64,000 nt of DNA, from NCBI GenBank assembly GCA_020726505.1, contig JAHLEZ010000005.1:2480001-2544000 (forward strand), given 5' to 3'. Under the pieces are notes generated by a model. It searched no databases and was not told the DNA's origin. It saw only the letters and a program-made list of their open reading frames with translations. Below, one piece after another: positions 22,920 through 34,360 of this stretch; position 1 is the stretch's first letter, and each line of letters opens with the position of its first letter. Source of the DNA: Leptodontidium sp. MPI-SDFR-AT-0119. Its lineage: Eukaryota; Ascomycota; Leotiomycetes; Helotiales; Leptodontidiaceae. The position numbers and the translations under genes were made by a program.

Positions 22920-24000
22920 GCTAGCGAGCCTAAACTTATATACTTAACTTAAAGGTAAATTCTAGGGAAGAAGTAATACGGAGTAAGTAGACGCTAGTAG
23001 CGGTTACTACTTAACTTTCCGTATATATTCTTCCTAGCTTTTTTAACCTTCTAAATTAAACAATAATATTAATATAACTAAAGGTAAGTTATATCCCTTA
23101 TCTCTGATCTAGAGATATCTTGCCCCTAATAGGGGTCTAACTAGCGATCTCAGTAACTCTTAGTAAGCGCAAGAAGGCTAGAGACTTTAATTCTACCGGA
23201 GCTCTATCTCTATTGTTTACCCCAGTTAACGCCAGCGAGCCTCTAAGCAAACGTCAACGGTCCGCCCGAGCCCCTAAAGATAACAATAAAGGTAATAAAG
23301 TTAAGGAAAACGAAGATAGCGTCCGAATCGAGCGTTCCCTGCTTAATAACTTCAAGAACACCCGCATTAAGTCAAGTAAACGTAGTAAAATCAATTACGC
23401 CGACACTCACGAGGTTCCTTGCCTACGTTACGCCGGCGAGATCTCGCAGTTTCCTGACCTTATATATTTTATTAATATTACCTTAACTATTAAGAAGTGT
23501 GTCGATTACTACTAAAAGGCGAAGTCTTATAAGCCCGTAAGTTAAATTTTCTTTTAGCCGACGAGACATAAGCTAATAACTAGCGAGGTCTTAACGAGAC
23601 TAAAAGAGTCCCTTACTTAACTAAAGAAAGCTGCTACTTAATTCCGTGAAAAGTAAATCTCTTAAGCTAGCCTTAATACTACTTAAGCTACGTTCGACCT
23701 TAATAAGCGCTGTGGCACACACGTCAATAAAGTTACTAATACTAAAGCCTTAAAGTCCTTATAAAAGTTAATAGTTTCGTTTATAAAAGAATTAAGTGTT
23801 AGCCTTTCGTCAGCTATTAATTAACTACACTCTGGCGTACTCACTGCCTTAAAGGAGGGTTTTACTACTTTAAAGGACGCTAACGAGTAATTAATTACTA
23901 AGGTTACGGGACTTCGATCTATAAGTACACTATAGTATTCGCTAGTAAATTGCCTACTAACCTCCGGCGAAGGATCTTTAATAAATCTACTCCGCTACTC
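22920..24000 (+). pseudogene. Extra opposite-strand frame inside chromovirus
   Basis: A plus-strand frame runs antisense to the polyprotein, between the integrase end and the left LTR. It is open for 100 codons (23213-23515, including SKRQRSARAPKDNNKGNKV and KINYADTHEVPCLRYAGEI). The same frame continues to about 24.0 kb, interrupted mainly by TAA and TAG codons (each one C-to-T or G-to-A step from Gln, Arg or Trp). Between the stops it keeps protein-like sequence, such as HKLITSEVLTRLKESL and SLSSAIN. Upstream, less certain coding sequence reaches about 22.92 kb. The protein would be basic and Lys/Arg-rich at its N-terminus. No family recognised. Additional antisense frames between pol and LTR are known in some plant Ty3 elements; I cannot say whether this one has been described. 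Confidence 0.5.
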
Positions 24001-24559
24001 CTGAGTTTACGCCTAAGTCTAATAATAAGGTTCTAGTAACTAAAGCCACTACTATTATAGAGGCTAAGGGCCTTATTACTCCACGAAATAAACTCTAATT
24101 CTTTAATCTTTTGAGTTTCTTATTAAAGTTCTTTTAGTAGGCGAATCTTTAGTAAAGTACTAGCACTTAGCCGGCGAGGGTAACTAGTAGAAGGTTTATA
24201 ATATAATTAATTAATATAACTCTCTTTTCTTTTAGGTATTACTATTTAAATTATAACTTTAAATACACCCTTAAAACTATAAAACCTTATAAGTAAAAGT
24301 AGAAAAGTATATAACGTTAAAAAGTATAATACGCTTATAATTACAAAACCTTATAAGAAAAAGTAAGAAGGTACGTAATATCGTATCTTATTTAACGATT
24401 AGTTAGTGAAAGCCTAGAAAGTAATTAGACTCTTGTCTTAAGGACCTTATAAAGGGAAACAAAGAGCCCTAATTATCCCTTTCGCCGACGCTTCGCCGCC
24501 TTTTTAATAGCGTTCCGCGCCTTTAATATATTAATCTCCCTTTAGAAGTTTATGAAGTT

Positions 24560-25620
24560 CTTCTTTAGTTCTTAAGAATCATATACTAGTCTTAGTCCTT
24601 TCTACTTGACAAGGTATTACTCTTCTCCTCGTCTCACTTGTTAGTCTAAGAGGGTCTCGACTAACTATATCTCTTCTCTATCTACGAAGTCAAGTTAGAC
24701 TACCTTTAACGATTCGCCGGGCCTTTACTAATATAACTCTAGTAAGGATATATAAAAGACATTATGTAGTCTACTGTACTTAGGAAGTAACTCTAACTTA
24801 TACGCCTACTTTTTAATCCTCTTAATAATCTTAAATAGTCTTAGGAATTAATAGTCTAACTTTTTATTAAAACGAACTGTCTTAATATTCTTCGCCAAAA
24901 GTAAAACCTATTATTCGACCTTAAACTCTATAAGGCGGTGGTTCTTATTATACTACTTCGCTTAGTTCTCTTTAGTCCTTTACTAGTTATTTTCTAACTC
25001 TTAGCGTTTCTTAATAACTTTTTCTACTCGTTCTCTAGTAGTTAATATCTCCCCTCTTATAAAATTATCCTTAATACTTTAGCGAGAGTCTAGTAATATG
25101 CCGTACTTAGCCTTATTTAAAGACATCTTAATTAACTCGTAATAAGTATTTATATATACGAACTTTACTAAAGGTAAGAGATCTACTTAATCGTCTTATA
25201 AGTAATAAACGTAATACTTTAATTATACTTTTAAGGCTTAATTTTGCCGTTTAGTTTAGCTATTTATTTATAAGTAAAACGTCGTTAAAAGACTTCTTAT
25301 TATTTAGAGGTAAAAACACAATTCCTTTTAAAACCTCGAGGTAAACATAAAGCCTTTATCTGTGATAATTAATACTAGTAACTTATAGTCTTTAAACTAA
25401 TAGTTAATAAAAAGACAAGTTAACTATAGAGCGTTAATAGTTTTTAAGTAAGGGATATACTTAACATCTTTAGTATATTTATTAATAATCACTAGTAAGT
25501 AATCGGCGACTTTGTTAATAGTACTACTCTTATAAGGTACTAAATCTATAATAAAGTCTATTAAAATTAACTTAAATAACTTACTTAACTAACTAAAAGC
25601 TTACATTTCGCTAGCTTTCT
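24560..25620 (-). pseudogene. Chromovirus integrase core and chromodomain, decayed
   Basis: Minus-strand reading near 25570-25440 gives integrase-core-like sequence (IDFIIDLVPYKSS, then DYLLVIINKYTKD). Near 24.75 kb comes the C-terminal region (LELLPKYSRLHNVFYISLLE), and near 24.65-24.57 kb a chromodomain (LVETLLDQQVRRGEE, then YLVK, then ELKKNFINF). Several TAA and TAG codons interrupt it. The chromodomain marks a chromovirus, whose integrase is expected to target heterochromatin; this is family knowledge. Confidence 0.8.
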
Positions 25621-27397
25621 TTATATACCTCGCCTTTGTCCTTTAATAAATATCATAACTCTTAACGTATACTTTAACGTTACTAGATATATTAAGCCAG
25701 TAATACTTCTACTAAACAAGCTTTAGTGTCTTATTATAACTAAAATAACTTATAATTAAATTATTATAGTAAATCTTTATAATTTCAGTACAAACAATAA
25801 AGTCCCGTAGAACGTAAGCTATTCGCTAGTGTCTTAGTAGTCCGTCGCTATTAACACTTTAATCTACATCCCCGGCATCTTATAATTAAACACGCTTTTC
25901 TATAGTTAAGGCGTCCCTTTACTATAACTCTAAGAATAACGAAAGAAGCGATTTCGATATAGTATTTACTGTTTCGGCTTCTATAACCTCTACTATAAAA
26001 AACCGTGACATAACATATTTATAACTACACTAGCTAGCGTCACACCTCTCTTTAGCGTTTTGTAAGAAGTTATTTAAACCCTAACTAAAGTTCTATAAAC
26101 TTCTAAGTTATATAAGTATATACTGCTAGTCAGGCGTAAAAGTCGCTACTATAGCCTTAGTCGATAACTCACATATTATACTGTCGCTAATAAATTAAGA
26201 AACTTAAGTTAGTTAGTACAATATACTATCGCTTTCTCGCTAAATACTCGCCGTCGTATTATTAATTATATTAGGGACGCGGATTAACTTATTCTAAATT
26301 ACACTTCGTAGTTTATTTTATAAAATAAAGAGTATAATATTCTCTTTATTTTCCGCCGGCTTATAATTAAGCCTACGCGAAAGTTTATTTATTAGGTTTT
26401 TTTTCCCTAGCTTATAAACTATCACGAAGTTATACTTAGATAACTCTAAGGCTTATTTAACTTACCGCCGGCTTAATACTGTAATACTTATAAAATAACG
26501 AAGATTATTATAATCTAATAATACCTTAATAAGGGCTATACTACCTTCTAGGTAGTGCCTTTAATAAATAAAGCACTTGATAATTATAAGAAGCTTATAA
26601 TCGTGAACCTTATAGTTTAACTCTATACCTTCTAGCTTCTTACTAAAGAATATAATTAGGTACTAGACAAGCTTTGTTTAATTACTCGCCGGCCAATCTT
26701 TAGGCTAAGATAAAATCCTTACAAGTGTAAACCTAGAGGCGTTTACCTCTAACCTTATAAGCTTTATTAGGTTAAAGTATATAAAAAAGGGTGCTAATAT
26801 AAATATATCTTTTAATATGTTAAAAGCCTCTTACTTAATAATTCCTTAGTAAAAGGTAAGAGTAAGTTGCCCTTTCTTCTTACCTCTTATTAAACTTATT
26901 AATAGCCGGGCAATCGCCGAGAAACTTGCGATAAAGCGCTAGTAAAAGTTAGCGAACTCAATAAAGACTTAAACGTCTCTAATACTCTTAGGCTCTAGCT
27001 ATTCCTTAATAGTATCTACCTAGCTTTACTTTATTAATACCTTAATAAAGAATATAATATAGCCTAAGAACTTTACACTCTTAGTACTAAACGAGTATTT
27101 TAATAACTTAACGAAAAGATTTGCTTGTCGTAGCCTTTTAAGGACTTAGCGAATATAGTTTATATACTAAGCTAGGTCTGCCGAGTATATAAGGATATCG
27201 TCAAGGTAAACGACACAAATGACGTCTACAAGTCCCGCTAGCGCGTCGTTAATATATACTTAGAACGTCATTAGTATATTAAATAGCCTAAATAATATAA
27301 CTTAATACTTATAATGCCCGTATCGAGTGCGAAAAGTAGTCTTTTATTTATCTCCCGCCTTGATTTTAATATAATAATATATATTCCGTAAGTCTAG

Positions 27398-27561
27398 TGT
27401 CGTGCAACACAGGTATGCGCACGTGCCTAGCCTACGTAAGCAGGGCCAGTTATAGGGGCAGTTGTAGACAGGAGCTCCCTCCTAGAAATTAGACACTTTT
27501 GCCACCACGTTGCAGCCACTGGAAGAGCCATGCCGGCCGTCGATTAGAGCTTTGCACGATA
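27398..27561 (+). repeat. Nested element 5' LTR
   Basis: 164 bp, begins TGTCGTGCAACAC. Its last bases are GCACGATA where the other copy has GCACGACA. Confidence 0.95.
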
Positions 27562-27573
27562 GTTATGAGCCCC
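27562..27573 (+). other. Primer binding site, half-tRNA type
   Basis: GTTATGAGCCCC directly follows the 5' LTR. It is complementary to the anticodon stem-loop of initiator tRNA-Met (GGGCTCATAAC), the internal priming seen in some copia elements, where a cut tRNA half serves as primer. The match is from memory of the tRNA sequence. Confidence 0.6.
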
Positions 27574-27730
27574 GTACGCGCTGTTGCGTAGTATTGGAAA
27601 CTGCAAAGGCTTTAGTTGGCGGTTTAGTAATAGCTTTGTAAAGTTGCGGTGTGTAGTGTTCTCCCCTACGGAAACAACTCTTCAAGATCACTACCTTCGC
27701 ATACCTCAAACCACCTTCGCAGACTCTAAA

Positions 27731-28930
27731 ATGGCTACTTCAGCTCCGACAGTTACCCTTACGTCTAGACGAGAGATGTTTCCGCCGTGGCTAGTAGAGC
27801 TAAGGGCTCAGGCAATGGTCCGGGGAGCATGGCACCATATTAACCCCGACGGACCTGATTCTCCACACACAGCTAATTCAGAGCCTGCGCTACCTCCGAC
27901 GATTAAAAAGCTCATACACATAGAAGATAAGCACAGGCAGAACACGTGGGAAGTGGACATTCGGGACATTCTAGACAGGCCAGCGATTTTGCTAGCACGC
28001 TTCAAGGATGTGGAAAAGGAGTACCAGGCGTACCAACGCGACTATAGTATGCGGCATACGTGCTGGGCAGCGTCAAATCAACGGTACTAGGTACTGTGGG
28101 AATGGGTGAACCAGTCTGTGCCGCACATGCTTTTGGAGCCTCACAAGGAACAATTGATCGCTGAAGGACGCCTGACTCTCCAGAACCTAGTGCGGGAGCT
28201 TCAAAAGAAGTATGCGCCAAGCCCTAAGTGGTACAAACAGCACAGGAGAGACGCATACCTGGAGGTGTTAGAGACTAGCAAGGGCTCAATGGACCAGGCT
28301 ACATGGTTAAACAATTGGTTCCAAGCTTTGGCTAGAGCTAAGTCTCTAAAGCTGGACATTATTGAAGGGACCAGTGCCAAACAAGCGTTTTTGGAGACTG
28401 TCGCTGTAAAGATTGCACCGGGATGGGCCGATGACTAGCTCCGGAGGTTACTAAAGGCCGACGCCATGGGGGAAAAGCCTACTCGCACGCTTGAAGAGTA
28501 CGGCCGCATACTAGAAACCTACTTGCAATCGACTCTTGCATCTAGAAGAGCCCTTGATCGAAAGGTTACTAGGGGTGGCGGGACTTATACAACACTAAGA
28601 GGACGTAGCGATAGTACAGATCAGTTACTAAATTGCCCCTGCCAGACTAAAAAGACACGTCACTTTTGGTCTCCCTCCTCGTGCTCTAGGCTAGAGTTAG
28701 CTTTGACAGGCCATACCAAGCGTCAAATACAGCTCTCAGACGACGACAAGAAGGCAATTTACTAACGTCTAAAGCTCCCGGCCTATAAGAAGTTACGGGA
28801 AAAGCTCCAAGAGAAAGGTTGGCTAGGTTCTAGCACTAGCACTGGCTCTAGCACTAGCTCTGGAAACGGTGCCTCCAAGAATAGTGCTAATGGCAAAGCG
28901 ACGTGGGATGGACAGGGGATATCTACTTGA
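27731..28930 (+). pseudogene. Copia-type gag, three stop codons
   Basis: A single frame of 399 codons from the ATG at 27731 (MATSAPTVTLTSRREMFPPW). It is helical in the middle (LVRELQKKYAPSPKWYKQHR) and has the zinc-finger-like CPCQTKKTRHFWSPSSC motif near the end, as in fungal copia gag proteins. A Ser/Thr/Gly-rich tail follows. TAG at 28088-28090, TAG near 28436 and TAA at 28763-28765 interrupt it; each is one transition from Trp or Gln. So gag cannot be made whole from this copy. Other gene products would be needed in trans. Confidence 0.8.
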
Positions 28931-29534
28931 AAGAGAGTAGGGCATTACTTAATACGATAGAACTAAAGCTCTCGTTAAGCTCCTGCGTTATATAAGGTTA
29001 TGTTAGAGGTATAGTTGGCGGTGGCCATGTTAGCTAGGCGCAGTAGGGGTCGCTCCTGTGTTAGCCTCAAAACACCTGCTTTAGTGTATTTACACCTGTT
29101 TTGGACCTCCGAAGTCTGACTAGCTTAGGGGGTGGCCCACTTTGGCCGATTTAGTAAGGCCCATTTTGGCCGTTTCGCCCTAGTATGTTACTTACTAGAG
29201 GGCACTTCGTTGTTTTGACCTTAGTATACGTACCGAAAGGATTAATTTGTCTTTGCTTTTGGCTCTTTAGGTACGAGTTACTCTACGGAAAGTCTACGGT
29301 GTTTCGCAGTGGAGGGGTTACTTGAATAAGGTGCCCTTGTTTATTTATTTAGAGCGCCGGAATGAGACGGCACTACTCAAAGCGACGCGGACACGTGGAG
29401 GGACGTATTTGGAGGTCAATTAGCTGTTGTTTCGGCCTATATACTACTACATGGCATACTTGCCTTTCTTTTATATATTAGACTCTTGTTGATTTAGGGG
29501 GTGCACCTTAGAGCTCTGTCACAACTGGGGGGTG
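28931..29534 (+). other. Noncoding interior of nested element with polypurine tract
   Basis: No open frame with known motifs was seen after gag. The segment ends with ACAACTGGGGGGTG directly before the 3' LTR, a suitable polypurine tract. This is where pol would lie in an autonomous element. Confidence 0.6.
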
Positions 29535-29698
29535 TGTCGTGCAACACAGGTATGCGCACGTGCCTAGCCTACGTAAGCAGGGCCAGTTATAGGGGCAGTT
29601 GTAGACAGGAGCTCCCTCCTAGAAATTAGACACTTTTGCCACCACGTTACAGCCACTGGAAGAGCCATGCCGGCCGTCGATTAGAGCTTTGCACGACA
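29535..29698 (+). repeat. Nested element 3' LTR
   Basis: 164 bp, ends GCACGACA, followed at once by the target repeat TCTAG. Confidence 0.95.
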
Positions 29699-30599
29699 TC
29701 TAGGCTAATAAAGACCTTCCTATCCCGGAGTCTATTTAGCGTTTCGTTAATTAAAAGTAAGAGGTACCGGTCCTTAACTATAATCTTATTTAAAGCTCGA
29801 TAGTCGACACATAATTAGAGGCTACTATTTTTCTTTAACACGAAGAGAATTAAGGCGCCAATTAAGCTCTTACTTTTCTGTATTTATCCCTTTACTTTAG
29901 AGGACTTAAGGTATTCCTAGAGAACCTTTAGCTCTGTTTTAGAAAGGTTATAAATAAGGGAGTAAGATAGTCTTATATTTAGTTTTAAGTTAATAACGTA
30001 CTATTAACCCTCTAAAGGGGGTAATTAATTCCCCTTCTCTTTTAAGAAGACATCTTTAAACTTATAGTACTCTTAAGGGATAGTAAGTATATTATTGACG
30101 TCTAGTAAGCGTAATATATTTAAGTTAAATATTATAATATACGTAAGGGACTCTTTCTTCTAAACAAGTTAAGAGAATTCATACGGCTCTATAATACTAA
30201 GATCACAAGTATTATTTAACTAATATAAGTACCTTTACTGTTTTGTTTTGAAACTAATCTAAGGATTAATATCCTCTAATTAAGGCCACCTTAAAATTAG
30301 ATCAATGCCCAGTATATTAATGACCCTTAACTAGAGCGCATCTAGCTTAGTTTATCTAAGGGTATTAGTAATCTCTACTTAGGCGAGCGCGGTGCCGTAG
30401 ATAATACCTTCGTTCCTAAGTAATATCTAAAATGTCTTCGGCCCTTCGCTAGTGAGTTATAAATCGCACTCTTTTACTATTAGTCTTAAGACAAAATTGT
30501 CTTCCGCCCTACTATTAATAAGGGCAATAAGGCTCTTTTACTCTCTGCTCGCTAGTATCTTTAACTAGATTTCTATTCTTTTACTTAATGATCTTAAGG

Positions 30600-31500
30600 G
30601 AGACGTAAACACAGCCACGAGTCAGGCGTTCTTTTAGTTCTTGTCCGGCGAGCCTTCGCTATTTACCTTAGGGCATTTATTAGCGTAGTAGCCAAGCTCT
30701 TAATACTTAAAACATTAAGTCTTTAACTTATTAAACCCTTTATATCTCCTTCGTATTAGGGTTTTATTAAAGTTACCTTTTCTTAACCTAGATTAATTAA
30801 GACGAGAACTCTCTTACTTATTGCTAGTCTTTCGCGGGGCCTTTTAAGAGGACTCTCCTTTCTTATCTTCTGGCTCCTTAAGTCTCTTGTTACTACTATT
30901 TCCCTTAAGTAAGGTATATATCTCTTAAAGGGCTACTACTAAAATAATATCTTCCCTTGTTTATAGTTTATTAACTTACTTATTCTTAACGATTCTCTAG
31001 CGAATCTCTAGTCGAATCTTATTAAAGAGGATATCTCGTAATTGACGTTAAGTAAATAACTTAAGTTATTTTTCCTTTCCCTTGAGATAGTTAATAAATT
31101 CGAGGATAAGTTAGCTAGGTCTCTATTAAGTTATCTCATAGGCGTGAGAGTTAACTACTTGTCTCGAGACAGGGAGTAACTAGAGGTTCGCTAGAAACTC
31201 CTTATAAGACTCTTAAGTTATTGTGTTAAGGGCATTAAGATTATACTTCTTAAACCTTTCTTAGGCATTCGCTAGTTCTTTATAAAGTAATATTACTACC
31301 TACTTAATCTTAACTGTGTTAATAGGGAACCCTTCACTATCGTAATTAAAGACACGATTATAAGCTTATAAATATTTTATTAGCTCTTGCTAATTCTTCC
31401 CTTCGTATTTTAATAGTATTATATATTTCCCCTTATCTTGGCGGGGAGCCCGAGACTCTTTAACGACTAACGGGCGATCTTCTGTAGTATTTATACTGCC
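30600..31500 (-). pseudogene. Chromovirus gag with decayed CCHC knuckle
   Basis: Minus-strand reading at 30714-30673 gives C-F-K-Y-stop-E-L-G-Y-Y-A-N-K-C-P. This is a CX2CX4HX4C zinc knuckle in which the second Cys and the His are now Tyr and one codon is a stop, all explicable by G-to-A or C-to-T changes. The sequence to the right is the AT-rich body of gag with many stops; its exact limits are uncertain. Confidence 0.6.
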
Positions 31501-31806
31501 TCTAAGTCTCATCTACTAGAGTCGCTATGCCCTTTCCCTCACGTTCGGGGGGTATTAACTAAAGTCATCGCCGTATATCCGGCGATATTCGACAACAAGG
31601 CTGTCAAGGGCATCGTTCTTCTCCTTAAGGGTCCTAATTTACTCTTATATCGCTTATAGATTAGTAACTAGCGTATCTTTAGACCTTCTCTAGTCTATAG
31701 GAGGGGTTGCCTATAGTCTAGGGCCACAAGGCGCCGCGGATAAGGGTTCTCTAGCTTAAACTATCGTGTAATAGTCAGGCTAGCGGTAAGAGAAAAGCAA
31801 TTAGAA

Positions 31807-31985
31807 TGTAATAATTACTAGCACGCTAAGGTGACTTTGACACAATAGAATAGCTAGAGAGGCACTAAATAATAACTAGTGATGCTATATAATACAGAAG
31901 CTAATTACTAAGGAGGGAAGGCTATCTCTTCCCCACTCTACACGCATATATACAGGGAGTAAGCGCTAAGGCACGTGCCATTACA
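31807..31985 (-). repeat. Chromovirus LTR, right (5' by element orientation)
   Basis: 179 bp, begins TGTAATAATTACTAGC and ends GTGCCATTACA. It is followed by GATGC, the right target copy. Confidence 0.95.
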
Positions 31986-34189
31986 GATGCACCCTCTAAT
32001 CCTATCATCATACTCGAAGATACCCCCTCCGTCATAATCGTGCCTGATACTAACACACCGCCTCAGAGCCCTCCTTAACAACTTAAGAAACGTCCTCGAC
32101 CAGACACTTACACGGGAATAACGAGACGGGGCTTGAGCAGAAGAAAAAAAGGTCTCTTCACCGAGACGTCGAGGCGGATCTCGTTAGAATTCCTCTCTAG
32201 AGAAGATCGACTCGCTCAGCCTCTCAGACGATCCCGACCATAGTGTATCCCGGATTGAGATGTCTGGATTGGATGCAAGAGCAAGAAATAGAACGAGCGA
32301 GTTACAGTTTCAGCTATCATTCTGTTTACCTTCTCAGGAGACAGGCACTTCCGGTTTAGAGGAAATGCCGTTACCCCCGGAGTCCGCTACACTCGAAGAG
32401 CATCCCCGAAACCGAATAACGACATGGCTCTGGTTAACAGCTATCTACCAGTTGAGAACTCAGCCTCTACCGCCAAGGAGAGTCCGTAGTATGTTTCGGT
32501 AGCTCCGAAGACGTTCCTAACTGAGGAAAAAGCAGACCCCACTGCCTCTACTAATGAGTTAGCGACCACATCAAAGGCTGTAACAGGATCAGCAAGCTCT
32601 ATCATCTTAAGCTTATTATCCGAGGCGGATATGTAGCCTGAATGCCCGGATCAAACCTGCCCTCTTGTGGCTTGCACAAATCTAGTAAGTATAGTCGAAC
32701 CCGCCGATGGCACGCTGATCACAAATGCATATGGACATTCCCTTGAGGTATCTCAGCAGACCTCACTTGATGCGCCAGATTAGACATCATCAACTCATTG
32801 CCTAGCTTCGCACGATTCAACGAAAAGATCGCCCTCAATCACATCGCAAACGAAATGCAGGCCAGTTTTCAAAGAGACACAAGAGTTATACCTGGATGGC
32901 GATGCCATACCGACCATTTCAGGCATACTCTGGACGAGCGTGAAGTATTATTAGGAGACAGCTGACTTCCAGGACGGAGATTGCTTGGTCACAAAGGTGT
33001 TCAAGGGTATGGGCGCGATCATGAAGCCTCCCGCAGATCTAACAACCTATTTCGATCTTGCTATGCGCAATAAAGTAAAACTGCAATTGAAAAGGGAACA
33101 AGCCGGCCTCGAAAGTCACCAGACGAGCAACTTGTGGAGGGAGACTTTCGATATAACTATGTTGTGAAGCTAGCAGAGGCTAACATTCGAACATATTACA
33201 GAGAAAACCCTGGGGCAGCCGTCGATGCTAGTCAGGCAGAGGCAGAAGCTGTAAAGGAACTTGTCGACGTTGTCTCGAAAGGAAGGAGTGAGGAGAATTA
33301 CCGGAAGTACCATCGTTTTTGGAAGTTCCTCTATGACGTGCGTGTGGAAGGTGTAAATAACGAGATAGAAGACGCTAAAGCTCGTATACAGAAGGATGGC
33401 TTAACACACATCCTCCTATTCCAGACAAAGACGTTTAATAGACGTTTCTTTAACAAAACAACAGATTCGCTTCAGATAGTGAGGATGTAGAATCAAGTAC
33501 ACCACCCTTACATGAAGGAAGTACGGATGAGAGTGCTCGCTGAGCGAGCCAACGACTTCTCGGGCAGTGCCGATTTACACCAGACCGCCGTTGAGAAGGC
33601 GTTGAAAGTTCCGCTGATAAATTGGGTGAACAGGTCGCGAGCACTGAATCAAGAAGAACAGCAGTCGTACCTGGCAAGCTTCGATCGCATGTTGCAGCCG
33701 GACGAGCTGTCGTCACAAAGCACTAGAGAAGTCCTTCGAGACAGCGTAGACGGCCAGTCGGAGCGTAATAACGCCATTTGCATATGTCTCGTACCTTATG
33801 AAAGGCCCTCAAGTAGAAAGCGAACGCACAATGAGGCTCCTGCCTCTCGGGTGGTCGCGGCCCCATGCCCGGTCGTCCCGATATTGCCAGGGGACTTCCT
33901 TGGTGTCATGTCGGGACAGCTGCGGTATGCCCCAGAGCTTGGATGTTCTGATAAAGCTATCCAAGGACCTGATCCAAAGCTATGGCTTGATTTCTCGAAG
34001 ATAACTGGTAAACTCAGTTGTATGAGGTCGGCAGACTTGGGTACCGAGGCCAACGTCACCCTGACCTGGAAAAGGTACAACGACGAGCACGGTATAAACT
34101 GGCGGATTGAGGTAATCACTACTCAAGAGATCTGGCCCTTTGAAGAACTTGTCCGGCCTAATTCTGAACCCATGAGGAGCTATTTTTAA
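31986..34189 (+). pseudogene. 3' part of gene split by retrotransposon
   Basis: Continues the frame of 22429-22661 after the chromovirus (GAT at 31986; PIIILEDTPSVIIVPDT), then a TAA at 32076-32078 and further stops. Near 32985 the frame is intact (MKPPADLTTYFDLAMRNKV). In an A-run near 33078 it shifts by one base into the frame giving EGDFRYNYVVKLAEANIRTY. A TAG lies at 33488-33490. The last part, to 34189, has PGDFLGVMSGQLRY, then LWLDFSKITGKLSCMRSA, then a terminal IWPFEELVRP. Its pattern recalls a divergent SET-like fold, but this is a weak guess. The gene is clearly dead: insertion, several stops and a frameshift. Confidence 0.65.
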
Positions 34190-34360
34190 CGGGCTGCCAG
34201 TATTAGAGCTGGGTCGATTTCAGCGCCTGGCTGGGATACGGGAGGAGTCGTGGCATCGAACTCGTACATTTCCTTACTGCTATAGCGCAAATGTAGTTTA
34301 AAGAGTCAGTTCATAGACCAAAATGCAATTTTTGAAATATTGGCGATTATAAGCGTCAGC

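Larger units (their letters stand above)
27398..29698 (+). mobile_element. Nested gag-only Ty1/copia-type LTR element
   Basis: 2,301 bp with two 164-bp LTRs, flanked by a perfect target duplication (TCTAG at 27393-27397 and 29699-29703). LTR ends are TGTCGTGC and GCACGACA (the left copy ends GCACGATA). The interior is of normal base composition, unlike the chromovirus around it. It has a primer site matching the initiator-Met tRNA anticodon arm, one gag frame, about 600 bp of noncoding sequence and a G-rich tract before the right LTR. No protease, integrase or reverse transcriptase is present, so it must depend on an autonomous partner. The two LTRs differ at two sites by eye, both transitions, indicating a recent insertion with light mutation. 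Confidence 0.9.
27180..29900 (-). pseudogene. Chromovirus reverse transcriptase, split by nested element
   Basis: To the right of the nested element, minus-strand codons give LCVDYRALNKIIVKDRYLLL and KVFISLD. To the left they continue LRNIYYYIKIKAGDK and then VVYLDDILIYS (near 27215-27183), the catalytic YxDD box with Leu in the variable position. Removing 27398-29698 and one TCTAG joins the two parts exactly within the conserved SLDLRNIYY block. The frame carries a few stops and is inactive. Confidence 0.85.
22662..31985 (-). mobile_element. Ty3/gypsy chromovirus, RIP-decayed, interrupted
   Basis: A full-length LTR retrotransposon in minus orientation. Both LTRs are 179 bp, begin TGTAAT and end ATTACA. 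Flanking 5-mers are GATAC and GATGC, a target duplication with one transition. A polypurine tract (AAGAGGGGAGA on the minus strand) adjoins the left LTR, which fixes the orientation. Order from right to left on the minus strand: gag with a CCHC knuckle near 30.7 kb, reverse transcriptase (YRALN near 29.8 kb, YLDDILIYS near 27.2 kb), RNase H and integrase (core near 25.5 kb), and a C-terminal chromodomain near 24.6 kb. The body is AT-rich and full of TAA/TAG, typical of RIP. Without the nested copia element and its target copy it is about 7.0 kb. It also carries an opposite-strand frame (separate entry). Confidence 0.9.

Noticed and set aside
27584..27730. Upstream extension of the nested element's gag frame
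   Set aside because: No ATG in frame before 27731 (it would need a non-ATG start), and the region overlaps leader sequence next to the primer site.
22662..31985. Starship or other giant transposon hypothesis
   Set aside because: No DUF3435 tyrosine recombinase or matching boundary repeats are visible; the LTRs and pol motifs explain the tract as nested retrotransposons.
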